Below, one piece after another: positions 37,863 to 46,579 of a stretch of 64,000 bases of DNA. Made by a program: the position numbers and the translations under genes. The stretch comes from Hymenobacter cyanobacteriorum (GTDB taxonomy: Bacteria > Bacteroidota > Bacteroidia > Cytophagales > Hymenobacteraceae): contig NZ_JALBGC010000002.1 in the NCBI RefSeq assembly GCF_022631375.1, forward strand, positions 496,001 through 560,000, written 5' to 3'. Under the pieces are notes generated by a model that saw nothing but the letters and a program-made list of their open reading frames with translations, had not been told where the DNA came from and did not search any database. Every line of letters starts with the position of its first letter. Positions within the stretch are counted from its first letter, which is position 1.

Positions 37863-40800
37863 CTACTCCACCGTCAGGCGCAGGGCCTTGCCGCCGGCGC
37901 GTACCACGTACAAGCCTGCCGGCAGTCCGGCGGGCATCTTCAGCGCCGCCGCACCCGAAGCGTCGGCCGTGGCCGTGGCTACCGGGCGGCCCAGCGCGTC
38001 GGTCACCGTCACCACCGCGCCGGGCACCGTGCCCGTGAGGGTGGCCGCCCCGCCGACAGCCGGGTTGGGGTACAGGCTCAGCCCTTCGGCCGCGCCGGTC
38101 AGGGCCACGGTGCGTACGGGCGAGTAGCTGAAGCTGCCATCCGCGTCCACCTGCCGCAGGCGGTAGTAGAGCCGGGCCGCGCCGACGGGCAGCTGGGCAT
38201 CCATCAGCTCGTAGCTGCGGGCGGTGCTGCTGCTGCCAGCGGCGGCCACCGTGCCAATGCGCTCGAATGCCTCGCCATCCCCGCTGCGCTCCACCTCGAA
38301 GGCGGCGCTGTTCTGCTCACTGGCCGTGGCCCAGGCCAGGCGCACGGCGGCAGGGCCGGCGGCCGGCCCCACGGCCGTGGCCGTGAAGTCGCGCAGCTCC
38401 ACGGGGAGCGGGGCGGCGGCGTCGGCCAGGGTCCAGACGGAGAAGTGGTCCACGTTGGTGGCCGTGAGCGTGGTGCCGCTGGTCGTGCTGGCAATGGCCT
38501 GGAAGGGGCCGCCGGTGCCCGTAGCCCGGTACATCGTCAGGCGGTCGATTGGAATACCGTTCAGGTCGTTCAAACTATAGGTAAAGGCCAGGGTGGCGCG
38601 CAGCCCCGTGTTGGTGGCGGGCTGCACGTCGAAGTAGCGGGGAATGCTCTGGTTGGCGGGCCGGTTGGGGTTGGCCAGGCGCGTGCCGGTGGTGCGCGTG
38701 ACGGTAGTGGCGCCGGGGGCCACCGTGCCGCTGGGGGCCGTCAGGGCCAGGCCGATGTTGCCGAAGGTGCGGGCCACGCCATCGGCCGCCACGGTGGCCG
38801 TGGCCTGCACTTGCCCCAGCACGTAGCCCTCGAGGTACTCGCTGAGCGTAGCGCCGGGGCTTAGGGTGAGCAGGTTGCCGTTGGTGCGCAGCAGGCCGCC
38901 GCCAAAGGTCAGGCCCTGGGTGATGGTGAGCGGCGTGGCCAGCATGGTGGTGCCCGTGCTGGTAATGCTCACGCTGCGCAGCGGGTTCACGGTGGCGATG
39001 CTCTGGTCGCTGGGGCCTTGCAGCACCACGGTGCCCGCGCTGTGCGCGAAGCCGCCCCCCAGCGTGAGGTTGCCGTTGCTCACGCGCAGCGTGCCGCCCA
39101 CCAGGTCGAGCGTGGCGCTGCCGCCCAGGGCCAGGCTGCGCACGTCGGCCGTGCCGCCGGTTATCTGGGGGTAGGGCCCGCCCCCGTTCACGGGGACCAC
39201 GGCGGCGTTGATGGTGGCCATGGGCACGCAGGTATCCCAGTTGCCGGCCGTGTACCAGTCGGTGGTGCCGGCCGCGCCGGTCCAGGCCGTGGCGTTGGTG
39301 CCCTCAATGGCAGCCGTGGCATTGGCCGGGTTGCAGCCGGTGGCCGTGAGGTAGGGCGTGGCGGCCGTGTACGCATTGGGGCCGCTGCGGAAGTTGGTGA
39401 CCGTGAAGGTGCGCACGTTGCCGGCTACCACGGGCGCGCCGATGGTGCCCGGGCCGCTGAGGGTGGTGCTGCCCACCGCCGTGTTGGCAATGGCCGGGTC
39501 GGTCAGCTCCAGGCTCCAGTTTTGCAGCGTGCCCACGTCGCCGGCGCTTATATCAAAGGCGCGCAGGGTCCAGGTGCCGTTCAGGGCGGTGCCGGTGAGG
39601 GCGGCGGCGGGCAGGGCGTGCAGGGACACGAACGAGGAGTTGACGGCCGTGGCCGTGGTGCCCTCCGGCCGGTAGGTACCGCTGAAGGGGGCGGTGTTGT
39701 TGCCCGCCGAGCCGATGATGTTTGGGGACGTGGTCAGCAGCACGGTGTTGGTGTAGTCGTTGCCGCTGCCGCCGCTGGCAGTGCTCAGCTCCAGGGTGCC
39801 GGCGTTGCCGGGCCCCACCAGAAACAGGCGCAGGTCGCCGTCGAACGTATGGGCAATGTTGAGCGTGACGCGCAGCACCGTGTTGCTGCCCACCACTGTC
39901 CCGGCCGCCGCGCCGCTCAGCACAATGGCCGAGCTGATGCCCGTGTTGTTATTATCGGGAATGGCCTGGGGCGTCAGGTTCTCGCCGGCCGTGCTGCCGG
40001 GCGGCACGGTCACGGCCACGGTGGCGGCCGTGCCCAGGCAGGCGCGGGCGGGGGCCGTCGCGGTTTGGGCACGGCTGGCCGTCAGTACCTGCACCACGGC
40101 CCGCCCCGCCGCCGCGCCGTTGCGGGTGGCCACGTAGGCGTTGCGGCCCACCGGGGCATCGCGCACCTCGAACACGTAGTCCGAGCCGCTGGCCGTGGCC
40201 GCGCCCACGGTGCCGGGGCCGCTCAGGACGGGCACGGCGCCCGATACGGCCGGGTCGCTCAGCTCCAGGCTCCAGCCCAGCAGCCTGCCCGGGTCGCCGC
40301 TCGCGCTGTCGAAGACGCGCAGCGTCCAGGTGCCGTTTAGGGCGCTGCCCGTCAGGGGGGCGGCGGGCAGGCCGTGCTGGCTCACATACGCGCTGGCAAT
40401 GGCCGTGGCCGGGGTGCCCCTGGGCCGGTAGGTGCCGGTGAAGGGGGCGGTATTGTTTCCCGTCGAGCCGATGATGTTCGGGGCCGTGGTCAGCAGCACG
40501 GTGTTGGTGTAGTCGTTGCCGCTGCCGCCGCTGTTGATGCTCAGCTCCAGCGCGCCGGCGTTGCCAGGCCCCACCAGAAAGAAGCGCAGGTCCTGGTCGT
40601 AGGTGTGGCTGACATTGAGCGTGACGCGCAGCACCGTGCCGCTGCCCACCACCGCCCCACCCGGTGCGCCGCTCAGCACAATGGCCGAGCCAATGCCCGC
40701 GTCGTCAGCGTCAGGAATGGCCTGGGCCGTGGGGTTCTGCCCGCTAAGCAGGGGCGCCACCGTCACCGAAAACGCGGCGCCCGCGCACGCCTGGGCCGGG

Positions 40801-40943
40801 GCCGTCACGGCCTGGGCCATCGCCCGGCCGGGCAGCAGCCCCGCCGCCAGGGCCATGAGCAGCAGCCCCAGCCACCGGGCTCCGGCGGCGGGTTGTTGGG
40901 GGCCCGGGCCGGGCCGGCGGGCAGATGCGAAAAAATGGGTCAT
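37863..40943 (-). CDS. T9SS-exported protein with two proprotein-convertase P domains
   Basis: Secreted 1026-aa protein. The signal peptide ends GRAMAQ. Two P/Homo-B domains follow (landmarks ALNGTWTLRVFDSASGDPG and ALNGTWTLRAFDISAGDVG, each with a NAGALELS or NAGTLELS strand), separated by linker strands. Then come a beta-solenoid-like region with GGTLRVSNGNLTLGG, a WATASEQN / FEVERSGDGEAF linker and a T9SS type A tail ending LRLTVE. P domains usually flank proteases, but no catalytic domain is present, so a binding or structural role is likely. ATG at 40943; the frame extends to 41300 across the promoter region. Confidence 0.9.
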   Translation of the reverse strand: MTHFFASARRPGPGPQQPAAGARWLGLLLMALAAGLLPGRAMAQAVTAPAQACAGAAFSVTVAPLLSGQNPTAQAIPDADDAGIGSAIVLSGAPGGAVVGSGTVLRVTLNVSHTYDQDLRFFLVGPGNAGALELSINSGGSGNDYTNTVLLTTAPNIIGSTGNNTAPFTGTYRPRGTPATAIASAYVSQHGLPAAPLTGSALNGTWTLRVFDSASGDPGRLLGWSLELSDPAVSGAVPVLSGPGTVGAATASGSDYVFEVRDAPVGRNAYVATRNGAAAGRAVVQVLTASRAQTATAPARACLGTAATVAVTVPPGSTAGENLTPQAIPDNNNTGISSAIVLSGAAAGTVVGSNTVLRVTLNIAHTFDGDLRLFLVGPGNAGTLELSTASGGSGNDYTNTVLLTTSPNIIGSAGNNTAPFSGTYRPEGTTATAVNSSFVSLHALPAAALTGTALNGTWTLRAFDISAGDVGTLQNWSLELTDPAIANTAVGSTTLSGPGTIGAPVVAGNVRTFTVTNFRSGPNAYTAATPYLTATGCNPANATAAIEGTNATAWTGAAGTTDWYTAGNWDTCVPMATINAAVVPVNGGGPYPQITGGTADVRSLALGGSATLDLVGGTLRVSNGNLTLGGGFAHSAGTVVLQGPSDQSIATVNPLRSVSITSTGTTMLATPLTITQGLTFGGGLLRTNGNLLTLSPGATLSEYLEGYVLGQVQATATVAADGVARTFGNIGLALTAPSGTVAPGATTVTRTTGTRLANPNRPANQSIPRYFDVQPATNTGLRATLAFTYSLNDLNGIPIDRLTMYRATGTGGPFQAIASTTSGTTLTATNVDHFSVWTLADAAAPLPVELRDFTATAVGPAAGPAAVRLAWATASEQNSAAFEVERSGDGEAFERIGTVAAAGSSSTARSYELMDAQLPVGAARLYYRLRQVDADGSFSYSPVRTVALTGAAEGLSLYPNPAVGGAATLTGTVPGAVVTVTDALGRPVATATADASGAAALKMPAGLPAGLYVVRAGGKALRLTVE

Positions 40944-41092
40944 GGGTACGTGGGGTAAGGGGTGAAAAGCCGCCGCCGCCGCGCCCGGCCTGGGCGTTTG
41001 CCCGGCCCAGGCCGCCCGCCCAACGCCCGCCTGCGACCTCGGCGCCGCGCCGACGGCAAAGGCCGCGCCGCGCACGGCGCCGGCCAGTCCCG

Positions 41093-41154
41093 CAAAGTTC
41101 CGCTCGCTGCCCGCCGACGCACAAGCCGCCCACCTACCGCATTTGCGGTAGGTG
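41093..41154 (-). promoter_or_regulatory. Promoter/operator: CCTACCGCA-N2-TGCGGTAGG, CTTG and GAACTTTG
   Basis: A palindrome at 41131-41154 (11-bp perfect arms), CTTG at 41122-41125 and GAACTTTG at 41093-41100 (minus strand) lie upstream of the P-domain gene, with the same spacing as at 37712-37775. The leader would be about 150 nt. Confidence 0.7.
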
Positions 41155-41184
41155 CCGGGCGCGGGGCCCGTCCGGCCCACGCCC

Positions 41185-41219
41185 AAAAAAGCCGCCGCCC
41201 CGGGCGGGACGGCGGCGGC
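41185..41219 (-). terminator. Terminator read leftwards
   Basis: Stem gccgccgcc / ggcggcggc with an 11-nt loop and T6 on the minus strand. It closes transcription from the gene at 41340-41960. Confidence 0.65.
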
Positions 41220-41244
41220 GGCGGCATTGCTCACCAGGCGAAGC

Positions 41245-41327
41245 AGGGGCGGGGCCGGCCCCCGCCCGGACGTTCGCGCCAGCGCAACGAGTTCGTGCAA
41301 CGGCGGGCGGGGGCAGGCCCCGCCCCT
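41245..41327. repeat. GC-rich inverted repeat (family D)
   Basis: Arms 41245-41267 and 41305-41327, aggggcggggccggccccc / gggggcaggccccgcccct, with one mismatch. Same element as at 24302-24383. Confidence 0.88.
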
Positions 41328-41339
41328 ACGGGCTGGCTG

Positions 41340-41960
41340 CTACTGCGCAATGCGGCTCAGCACGTCCGTAAACGGCTGCTGGTCGGTGTCGCCGCCCACG
41401 GCGGCCACCTTGCAGTACACCTTGTCGCCGCTCTTGCACTGCGTCAGCAGGGCGTCGCCGTCGCGCACCACCACCACGTACCATTCAATGTCGGCATCGG
41501 TGGGGTCGAGGGTGTAGAGGTACTTCAGGGCCACGGCGTGGGGCGGGCGCTTGGCCTTGGCGCAGAGCGTGCCGGGCGTGGGGCCGTCCACGAGCTGGAA
41601 CCGGAGCGGGGCCTCCAGGGTGGTGTGGCGCTCGCGCTCCTTGGTGAGGGCCAGGCCGGTGGAGAGCAAGGCGGCCTCGTCGTCGGGATACAGCAGGTTG
41701 GCCATCTGGGCCACGGCGCTCAGGGCCGCGTTCAGGGCGGTGCGCAGCTGGTTCAGCTCGGCGGTTTGGGTGGGGGTGGGGTGCAGGATGCTGGCCGCCG
41801 CCAGGTAGGGGGTGAGGGCGGCCGTCAGCGCATCGGTCTGGGGCTTGGCCTTGGGGTAGCGCGTGTTGCCCACCGTGTTGGTGAGGCAGTTCTGGGCCAG
41901 CGGCCCGATTTCCATCTTGGGCACGTTGTCAAAATTGGTGAGTAATTTTCGGGAGCTCAT
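41340..41960 (-). CDS. Hypothetical protein, helical N-terminus and beta C-terminus
   Basis: Protein of 206 aa without a signal peptide. Residues 1-110 are predicted helical (LTNFDNVPKMEIGPLAQN, then LNQLRTALNAALSAVAQ). Residues 120-200 look like a single beta-sandwich or FnIII-like unit with an IEWYVVVVRDGD strand and two Cys. Bacteroidota have many such short proteins inside exoprotein clusters, but I do not recognise a named family. Normal codon use and the length support a real gene. Function unknown; location unclear because no export signal is visible. Confidence 0.6.
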   Translation of the reverse strand: MSSRKLLTNFDNVPKMEIGPLAQNCLTNTVGNTRYPKAKPQTDALTAALTPYLAAASILHPTPTQTAELNQLRTALNAALSAVAQMANLLYPDDEAALLSTGLALTKERERHTTLEAPLRFQLVDGPTPGTLCAKAKRPPHAVALKYLYTLDPTDADIEWYVVVVRDGDALLTQCKSGDKVYCKVAAVGGDTDQQPFTDVLSRIAQ

Positions 41961-42130
41961 GGGAAGAATGGTGTAGACGAAAAACCTGGAAACAGTTGGC
42001 CCGCAGGCCGCGAGGCACCTGGTTTCTTCGCCACCATACGGTCCCCCGCCGCCCGGCCCCGGCCCGCCCGAGGCGGCCTACGCGGAACCCGCCGCTTAGC
42101 GGACGCCTGCCGACGTTTAGGTAGCCGCTT

Positions 42131-42298
42131 CCTAAACGTCGGAAGGCGTGTCCTAAACGTAGGGCGCTGCTTCCTAAGCGTTGGAAGACGTGTCCTAAGC
42201 GTTGGAAGACGTTTCCTAAACGTAGGACGGCCCTGCCTAAACGTTGGAAGGGCTCCCCTACCCATAGGACGGGCCTGCCTACCATTAGGAAGGCGCGG
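42131..42298. repeat. 21-bp tandem array, eight copies of CCTAAACGTTGGAAG
   Basis: The CCTA words start at 42131, 42152, 42173, 42194, 42215, 42236, 42257 and 42278, an exact 21-bp period. The consensus is CCTAA(A/G)CGT(T/A)GGA(A/C)G plus a 6-bp variable tail, degenerating at the right end. On the minus strand the units translate as heptads (LGHVFQR, LGNVFQR). Confidence 0.92.
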
Positions 42299-42699
42299 CC
42301 CACGCTGCGGCCGGGCCAACCGAAACCTGGAAAACCCCGGACAAGCAGCGGGAAGAACTGCCGCCGGCCGCGCCCGCGCCCGCCCGGGCCGGGCACCGGG
42401 CCAACCAGGGCTTCGACGGCAGCACAACGGAGCGGGGCAAACAACACGGCGCGGGTAGAGCAAGGCAGGACAGCCGGCCGGCTGCGGGCCTCTGCGCTAG
42501 GGCGTTGGCTGGGCTCGCCGGAGCCGGAAACCAAATATAACCGGGCTTGCTTAATCCGCAAACGATTGGGGGCTTTTTTTTGGCGGCGCCAACCTGTAGT
42601 GCGGACGCTGTAATCCGCGACGCGCTGCCGCCAGCCAGTAGTGCTACGGCACCCGGTCGTGGCCTGCGGCGCCCGCGCTCTACCGGGCCCGCCGCCGGC

Positions 42700-42773
42700 A
42701 GCGCCACCGCGCAGCGGGCGGCCACCGGGGCATGGCCGGGGGCTTCGGCGGCGGCGGGGGCAGCGGTGCTGCC
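42700..42773. repeat. Copy 1 of the 3'-flank repeat
   Basis: GCGGGCGGCCACCGGGGCAT and following GGCTTCGGCGGCGGC resemble 44650-44726 and 46580-46670. Confidence 0.6.
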
Positions 42774-44516
42774 TTACTCCACCACCAGGCGGGTTGCCTG
42801 GCCGGCGGCCCGCACCACGTAGAGGCCGGAGGGCAAGCCGGCCACGTCGAGCGTGGAAGTACCGGCGGGGGCGGGCACCCGGCGCACCACCCGGCCCAGC
42901 GGGTCGAGCAGCTCGGCCGAGGTGGCGGCGGGGGGCAGCGTCAGCATGACGCGGCCGGTGGCGGGGTTGGGGGCGGCCGTGAGGGCGGCGGGGCCGGAGC
43001 CGGCCAGGCGGCCGGGCCCCGTGGCCAGCGGGCCGGTGCCGTTGTTCAGGCGCACGCCCAGCGCGTTGTTGGCGGTGTTAGCCGTCACCAGGTCCAGGTC
43101 GCCGTCGCCGTCGAGGTCGCCCAGGGCTACGTCGCCGGGGCTGGTCGTGAACGTCACCGCCTGCCGGGTGCTGAAGCTGCCACTGCCATTGTTGAGGCTG
43201 GTGGTGGCGATGTGGGGCGTGCTGTCCCAATTGGCCACCACGTAGTCGAGGTCGCCGTCGCCGTCCAGGTCGCCCAGGGCCAGGCCCCTCGGCGCCCCGC
43301 CCGCATACGAGTTGCTGATGATGGCGAACGTGCCGCTGCCGTTGTTGCGCAGCCAGAACACCGACCCGTTGGCCGTGGAGTTGCCCGCCACCAGCAGGTC
43401 CAGGTCGTTGTCGCCGTCGATGTCGCCGAGGGCGACGCGCTGGGGGGCCACGCCCACGGTGGGGTCGGGCGTGGCGGTGAAGGCCCCGTGGCCGTCGTTC
43501 AGCCGGATGCTGACGGTGTTGAGCGGCACCCCGTAGAGGCCGCCGTTGGCGGTCACGAAATCCAGGTCGCCGTCGTTGTCCACGTCGCCCAGCGCCAGCC
43601 CAATGGGCCGCAGGCCCACGGCCACGTCGGGCTGCTTCACAAAAGTGCCCGTGCCATCGTTGAAGAAGACGGCGGCCACGCCCACGTACGGCCCGTTCTG
43701 GTTGAACGAATCGTAGGTTTCCACCAGGTCCAGGTCGCCGTCGCCGTCGAGGTCGCCCAGGGCGATGGCAGCGGGCGCGGAAGCAGAGCCGGCGTAGCTG
43801 CCCGGGACAAACGTGCCGTTGCCGGTGTTGAAACCCACCGTGCCGGTGCCGGTACCGCACACAAAGTCCAGGTCGCCGTCGCCGTCGAGGTCGCCCACGG
43901 CAATGGCCTGTGCCAGGCGGGCCAGGGGATAGCCCGGCTGCCGGACAAACGTGGCATTGCCGGCATTGAAAAAGATATTCATCTCGCCGCTAAACCCTAC
44001 GATGGCGCCGCTGGGCGCCAGCAGGTCCAGGTCGCCGTCGCCATCGAGGTCGCCCACGGCCACGGCCGGCGGAAAGGAGCCGGTGGCCAACTCGGCCCCG
44101 CCGCTCATGACGGGCACCCCGCCGGGCGTGGTGGCCGCCGTGAACTGGCCTACCCACGGCTGGGGCAGGGGGCCCGTGCTGGCCTGGGCCCCCGCCGTGA
44201 TGGTGTAGCGCACGGTTTCGCCGGGCCGAAAATCGTAGGGCGCGGGGGCGAAACGCAGGGCATTGCCGCTCACCGTGGCCGGGGCCGCGGCGGTGCGCAG
44301 CCCCCCGCGCTGGTTGCTGAATACCTTGAGCGCCGGGGCTGAGCCCGCCGTGAGGGGCTGGCTGAACGTGGCCACCACGGGCGTGCGGCGGGGCGCGGTG
44401 CGGGCATTGGCCACGGGGGCCAGGCTGGTCAGCGCAGGGGCCTGGGCGTGGGCCGGGGCATGGGCCGCCAGCAGCAGCCCGCCAACGGTGCCCCAAGGCA
44501 AGGAGTAACGATTCAA
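42774..44516 (-). CDS. T9SS-exported FG-GAP beta-propeller protein
   Basis: Secreted 580-aa protein: signal peptide (ends APAHAQ, residue 25), an SbsA-like Ig domain (about 28-130), seven FG-GAP/VCBS repeats (VAVGDLDGDGDLDLL and variants; one seven-bladed propeller) and a T9SS type A tail (LTAAPNPATGRVMLTL ... TRLVVE). The only available initiation codon before the signal sequence is TTG at 44516, as no ATG or GTG exists in frame there. The DxDGDxDLD loops should bind calcium. It is closely related in plan to the adhesin at 29910-33953 but lacks the IPT domains. Confidence 0.87.
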   Translation of the reverse strand: MNRYSLPWGTVGGLLLAAHAPAHAQAPALTSLAPVANARTAPRRTPVVATFSQPLTAGSAPALKVFSNQRGGLRTAAAPATVSGNALRFAPAPYDFRPGETVRYTITAGAQASTGPLPQPWVGQFTAATTPGGVPVMSGGAELATGSFPPAVAVGDLDGDGDLDLLAPSGAIVGFSGEMNIFFNAGNATFVRQPGYPLARLAQAIAVGDLDGDGDLDFVCGTGTGTVGFNTGNGTFVPGSYAGSASAPAAIALGDLDGDGDLDLVETYDSFNQNGPYVGVAAVFFNDGTGTFVKQPDVAVGLRPIGLALGDVDNDGDLDFVTANGGLYGVPLNTVSIRLNDGHGAFTATPDPTVGVAPQRVALGDIDGDNDLDLLVAGNSTANGSVFWLRNNGSGTFAIISNSYAGGAPRGLALGDLDGDGDLDYVVANWDSTPHIATTSLNNGSGSFSTRQAVTFTTSPGDVALGDLDGDGDLDLVTANTANNALGVRLNNGTGPLATGPGRLAGSGPAALTAAPNPATGRVMLTLPPAATSAELLDPLGRVVRRVPAPAGTSTLDVAGLPSGLYVVRAAGQATRLVVE

Positions 44517-44649
44517 GGCAATAAAAAGGAAGAAGGAAGTGGATAAGGCCGCGTTGTGCCGGCAAGTAGCTGCTGCCGAGAGCGAAAGCTACGCAAGCGC
44601 CGCTAAACCTGCGGCCTCGGCGGCCTGCCCTGCGGGGCAGGCCACCCCC

Positions 44650-44726
44650 GGCCGGGCCACCCCGTAGCGGGCGGCCACCCGGGCATCAATCTGCGCCCCG
44701 GCGGCGGCGGTGTCGGCGGCGCTTTC
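44650..44726. repeat. Copy 2 of the 3'-flank repeat
   Basis: GGCCGGGCCACCCCGTAGCG then GGCGGCCACCCGGGCAT, 3' of the orphan sorting domain as copy 1 is 3' of the intact gene. Confidence 0.6.
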
Positions 44727-44950
44727 TTACGCCACCAGGCGCTTCACCTGTCCGGCGGCCCGCAGCCGGTACAGTCCGGAGGGCAAGCCGGCCACGTCGG
44801 GGGAGGCGGGGCCGGCGGGGGCGGGCACCCGGCGCATCACGCGGCCCAGCGGGCCGGGCCGCTCGGGCGCGGTGGCGGCGGGGGGGCAGCAGCCGCGTGA
44901 CGCGGCCGATGGCTTGGGTGAGCGCGGCGGGGCGCGCGCCACCACCCAAG
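44727..44950 (-). pseudogene. Orphan T9SS sorting-domain fragment
   Basis: A decayed duplicate of the last about 75 codons of the neighbouring FG-GAP gene. In one frame LGRVMRRVPAPAG, DVAGLPSGLYRLRAAGQ and the end VKRLVA match LGRVVRRVPAPAG, DVAGLPSGLYVVRAAGQ and TRLVVE. The earlier part (AALTQAIGRVTRLLPP, matching AALTAAPNPATGRVMLTLPP) lies in another frame, so there is a frameshift plus a small deletion. No upstream gene remains; the 5' side is lost. Confidence 0.75.
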
Positions 44951-44981
44951 CCGGGGCCCGCCGCCCAACGGCCGGGCGCGG

Positions 44982-46445
44982 CTACCGGCCGGGCCGGCCG
45001 TCGGGCGTTTCGCGGGTGCCCGGGGCGGGGCGCGGGGCGGGCGCCACCGGCGCCGGGTTGCCCCCGCGGCCGCTGAGCGCCTGCTCCAGGGCCCGCAGGC
45101 GCTGCTCCACGGTGGCAGCGGCCGGGGCCGCGGTGGCCTGGCGCAGCTGCGCGCTGGTGCGGGCCAGCTCGGCGCGCAGGGCGTCGAGCTGCTGCTGCTG
45201 CTCCTGCAGGGCCGCGATGAGCACGGGCGTGAGCTGGGCGTAGTTCACGGCTTTCAGGCCGTCGGGGCCGGTGCTCACCAGCTCAGGATACACTTTTTCT
45301 ACCTCCTGGGCCAGCAGGCCCACCTGCTCGCCGGTGGGCCCGGCACCCGGCCGGAAACGGTAGCGGTGGGCCGGCAGGGCCAGCACGGCGGGCAGGGCCC
45401 CGGTCAGGGGGCGCACGTCCTGCTTCAGCCGGGCATCGGAGGTCGAAACCACCGGCCCGGTCAGCGTCAGGTTGCCCTTGATGGTCATGCCGCCCTCGGA
45501 GTAGACCACCACCTGGCGGTCGGTGGTGCTGGTGCCGGCTCCCACGATGTTGAGGGCGTTGGCCGTGAGGTTGCCGTAGCCGATGGTGCCGGCATTGGGG
45601 CCCTTGCCCGCCACGCCCGCGCCCAGCTCCAGGGTGTTGGCGGCGTCAATCTTCACGTTGCCGGCTACGTGCAGCCGGGCCTGCGGCGCAGCGATGCCCA
45701 GGCCCACGTTGCCGGCCGCGCTGATGTCGAGCGAGCTGGTAGGGGCCCCGGGCCGGATGCGGAACGGCAGGAGGGAGCCCGCGGTGACGTCCCGCACGAA
45801 GAAGTTGGCCTCGTTGGCGCCAATGTCCCAGGTCTGGGCCGGGAAGCTGCCGGCACTGCTTTGCTCCAGGCGCAGGGCCGGGGTATCGGTGCTGAGCAGG
45901 TGCTGCAGCAGCACCGGCGCGGACGTGCCCACGCCCAGCTTCGCGCTCGTGCTCAGCACGCCATCCACGTTGGCCGTGCCGGCCACTTGCAGCATGTAGG
46001 CCGGGGCGTTGGTGCCCACCCCCAGGCGGGTGCTTGTGCTCAGCACCCCGTCGATGTTGGCGGTGCCGGCTACGTGCAGCGTGTAGGCGGGGGCCGTGGT
46101 GCCAATGCCCACGCGGCCCGCATTGTTCCAGTACAGCACCGTGGTGCGGGTGCCCAACTGGGTGGTGCCCAGGATGCCGCCGCTGTAGCCAAACAGCACC
46201 GGGCCATCCAGGCCGAAGCCGTTCCAGGGCCGGGCCGAGCCGTAGTAGCCCAGGCCGTGGTTGCCGTCCGAAGCGCTGCGCAACCGAAGCTCGAAGTCGT
46301 TGAGGCTTAGGTTTTGGGTGGCGCTGTGGTTGCCCAGGTTGTCGCCCTGGGCGTGGGCCGGCCCCGCGGCCAGCAGCAGGCAGGTGCCCAGCCCGCCCAG
46401 CCCCCGCGCGAGGCGAGGCGTGGCGTACACGTGTTTCGTTTTCAT
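44982..46445 (-). CDS. Tail-fibre-like exoprotein with S74 chaperone domain (second copy)
   Basis: Exported 487-aa fibre protein: signal peptide (ends GPAHAQ, residue 33), a segment (GLGYYGSARPWNGFGLDGP, then TRTTVLYWNNAGRVGIGT) matching the protein at 28242-29852, three VAGTANIDGVLSTS-like repeats, and the C-terminal chaperone (SDARLKQDV, GLLAQEVEKVYPELV) with a coiled coil of Gln/Leu repeats and a Pro/Ala-rich tail. Probably a trimeric surface fibre. TAACTTTA at 46474-46481 (minus strand) may be its -7 box. Confidence 0.85.
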   Translation of the reverse strand: MKTKHVYATPRLARGLGGLGTCLLLAAGPAHAQGDNLGNHSATQNLSLNDFELRLRSASDGNHGLGYYGSARPWNGFGLDGPVLFGYSGGILGTTQLGTRTTVLYWNNAGRVGIGTTAPAYTLHVAGTANIDGVLSTSTRLGVGTNAPAYMLQVAGTANVDGVLSTSAKLGVGTSAPVLLQHLLSTDTPALRLEQSSAGSFPAQTWDIGANEANFFVRDVTAGSLLPFRIRPGAPTSSLDISAAGNVGLGIAAPQARLHVAGNVKIDAANTLELGAGVAGKGPNAGTIGYGNLTANALNIVGAGTSTTDRQVVVYSEGGMTIKGNLTLTGPVVSTSDARLKQDVRPLTGALPAVLALPAHRYRFRPGAGPTGEQVGLLAQEVEKVYPELVSTGPDGLKAVNYAQLTPVLIAALQEQQQQLDALRAELARTSAQLRQATAAPAAATVEQRLRALEQALSGRGGNPAPVAPAPRPAPGTRETPDGRPGR

Positions 46446-46579
46446 TGTGACCGTACTAGTGGAATCAATGGCCTAAAGTTAATTCCCGGGCCGGGACGTT
46501 GTTAACCGCCCGGGGCAAACAGCCCTGCCCACCGGCGCGGCGGGCGGGCGCCCGCCCGCGCGCTACGCCGATACCGCCG

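Larger units (their letters stand above)
41961..42773. other. Intergenic region with decayed repeats
   Basis: No convincing gene. It holds the 21-bp array (42131-42298), a GCAAACGATTGG word at 42558 resembling the operator half-sites near susC, and a block at about 42700-42773 that is repeated at 44650 and 46580. The ORFs here arise from the repeats and high GC. Confidence 0.6.

Noticed and set aside
42285..42725. Possible small genes in the 0.8-kb gap right of the 21-bp array
   Set aside because: Composition-driven frames on both strands overlap each other, with no ribosome-binding region, promoter or domain.
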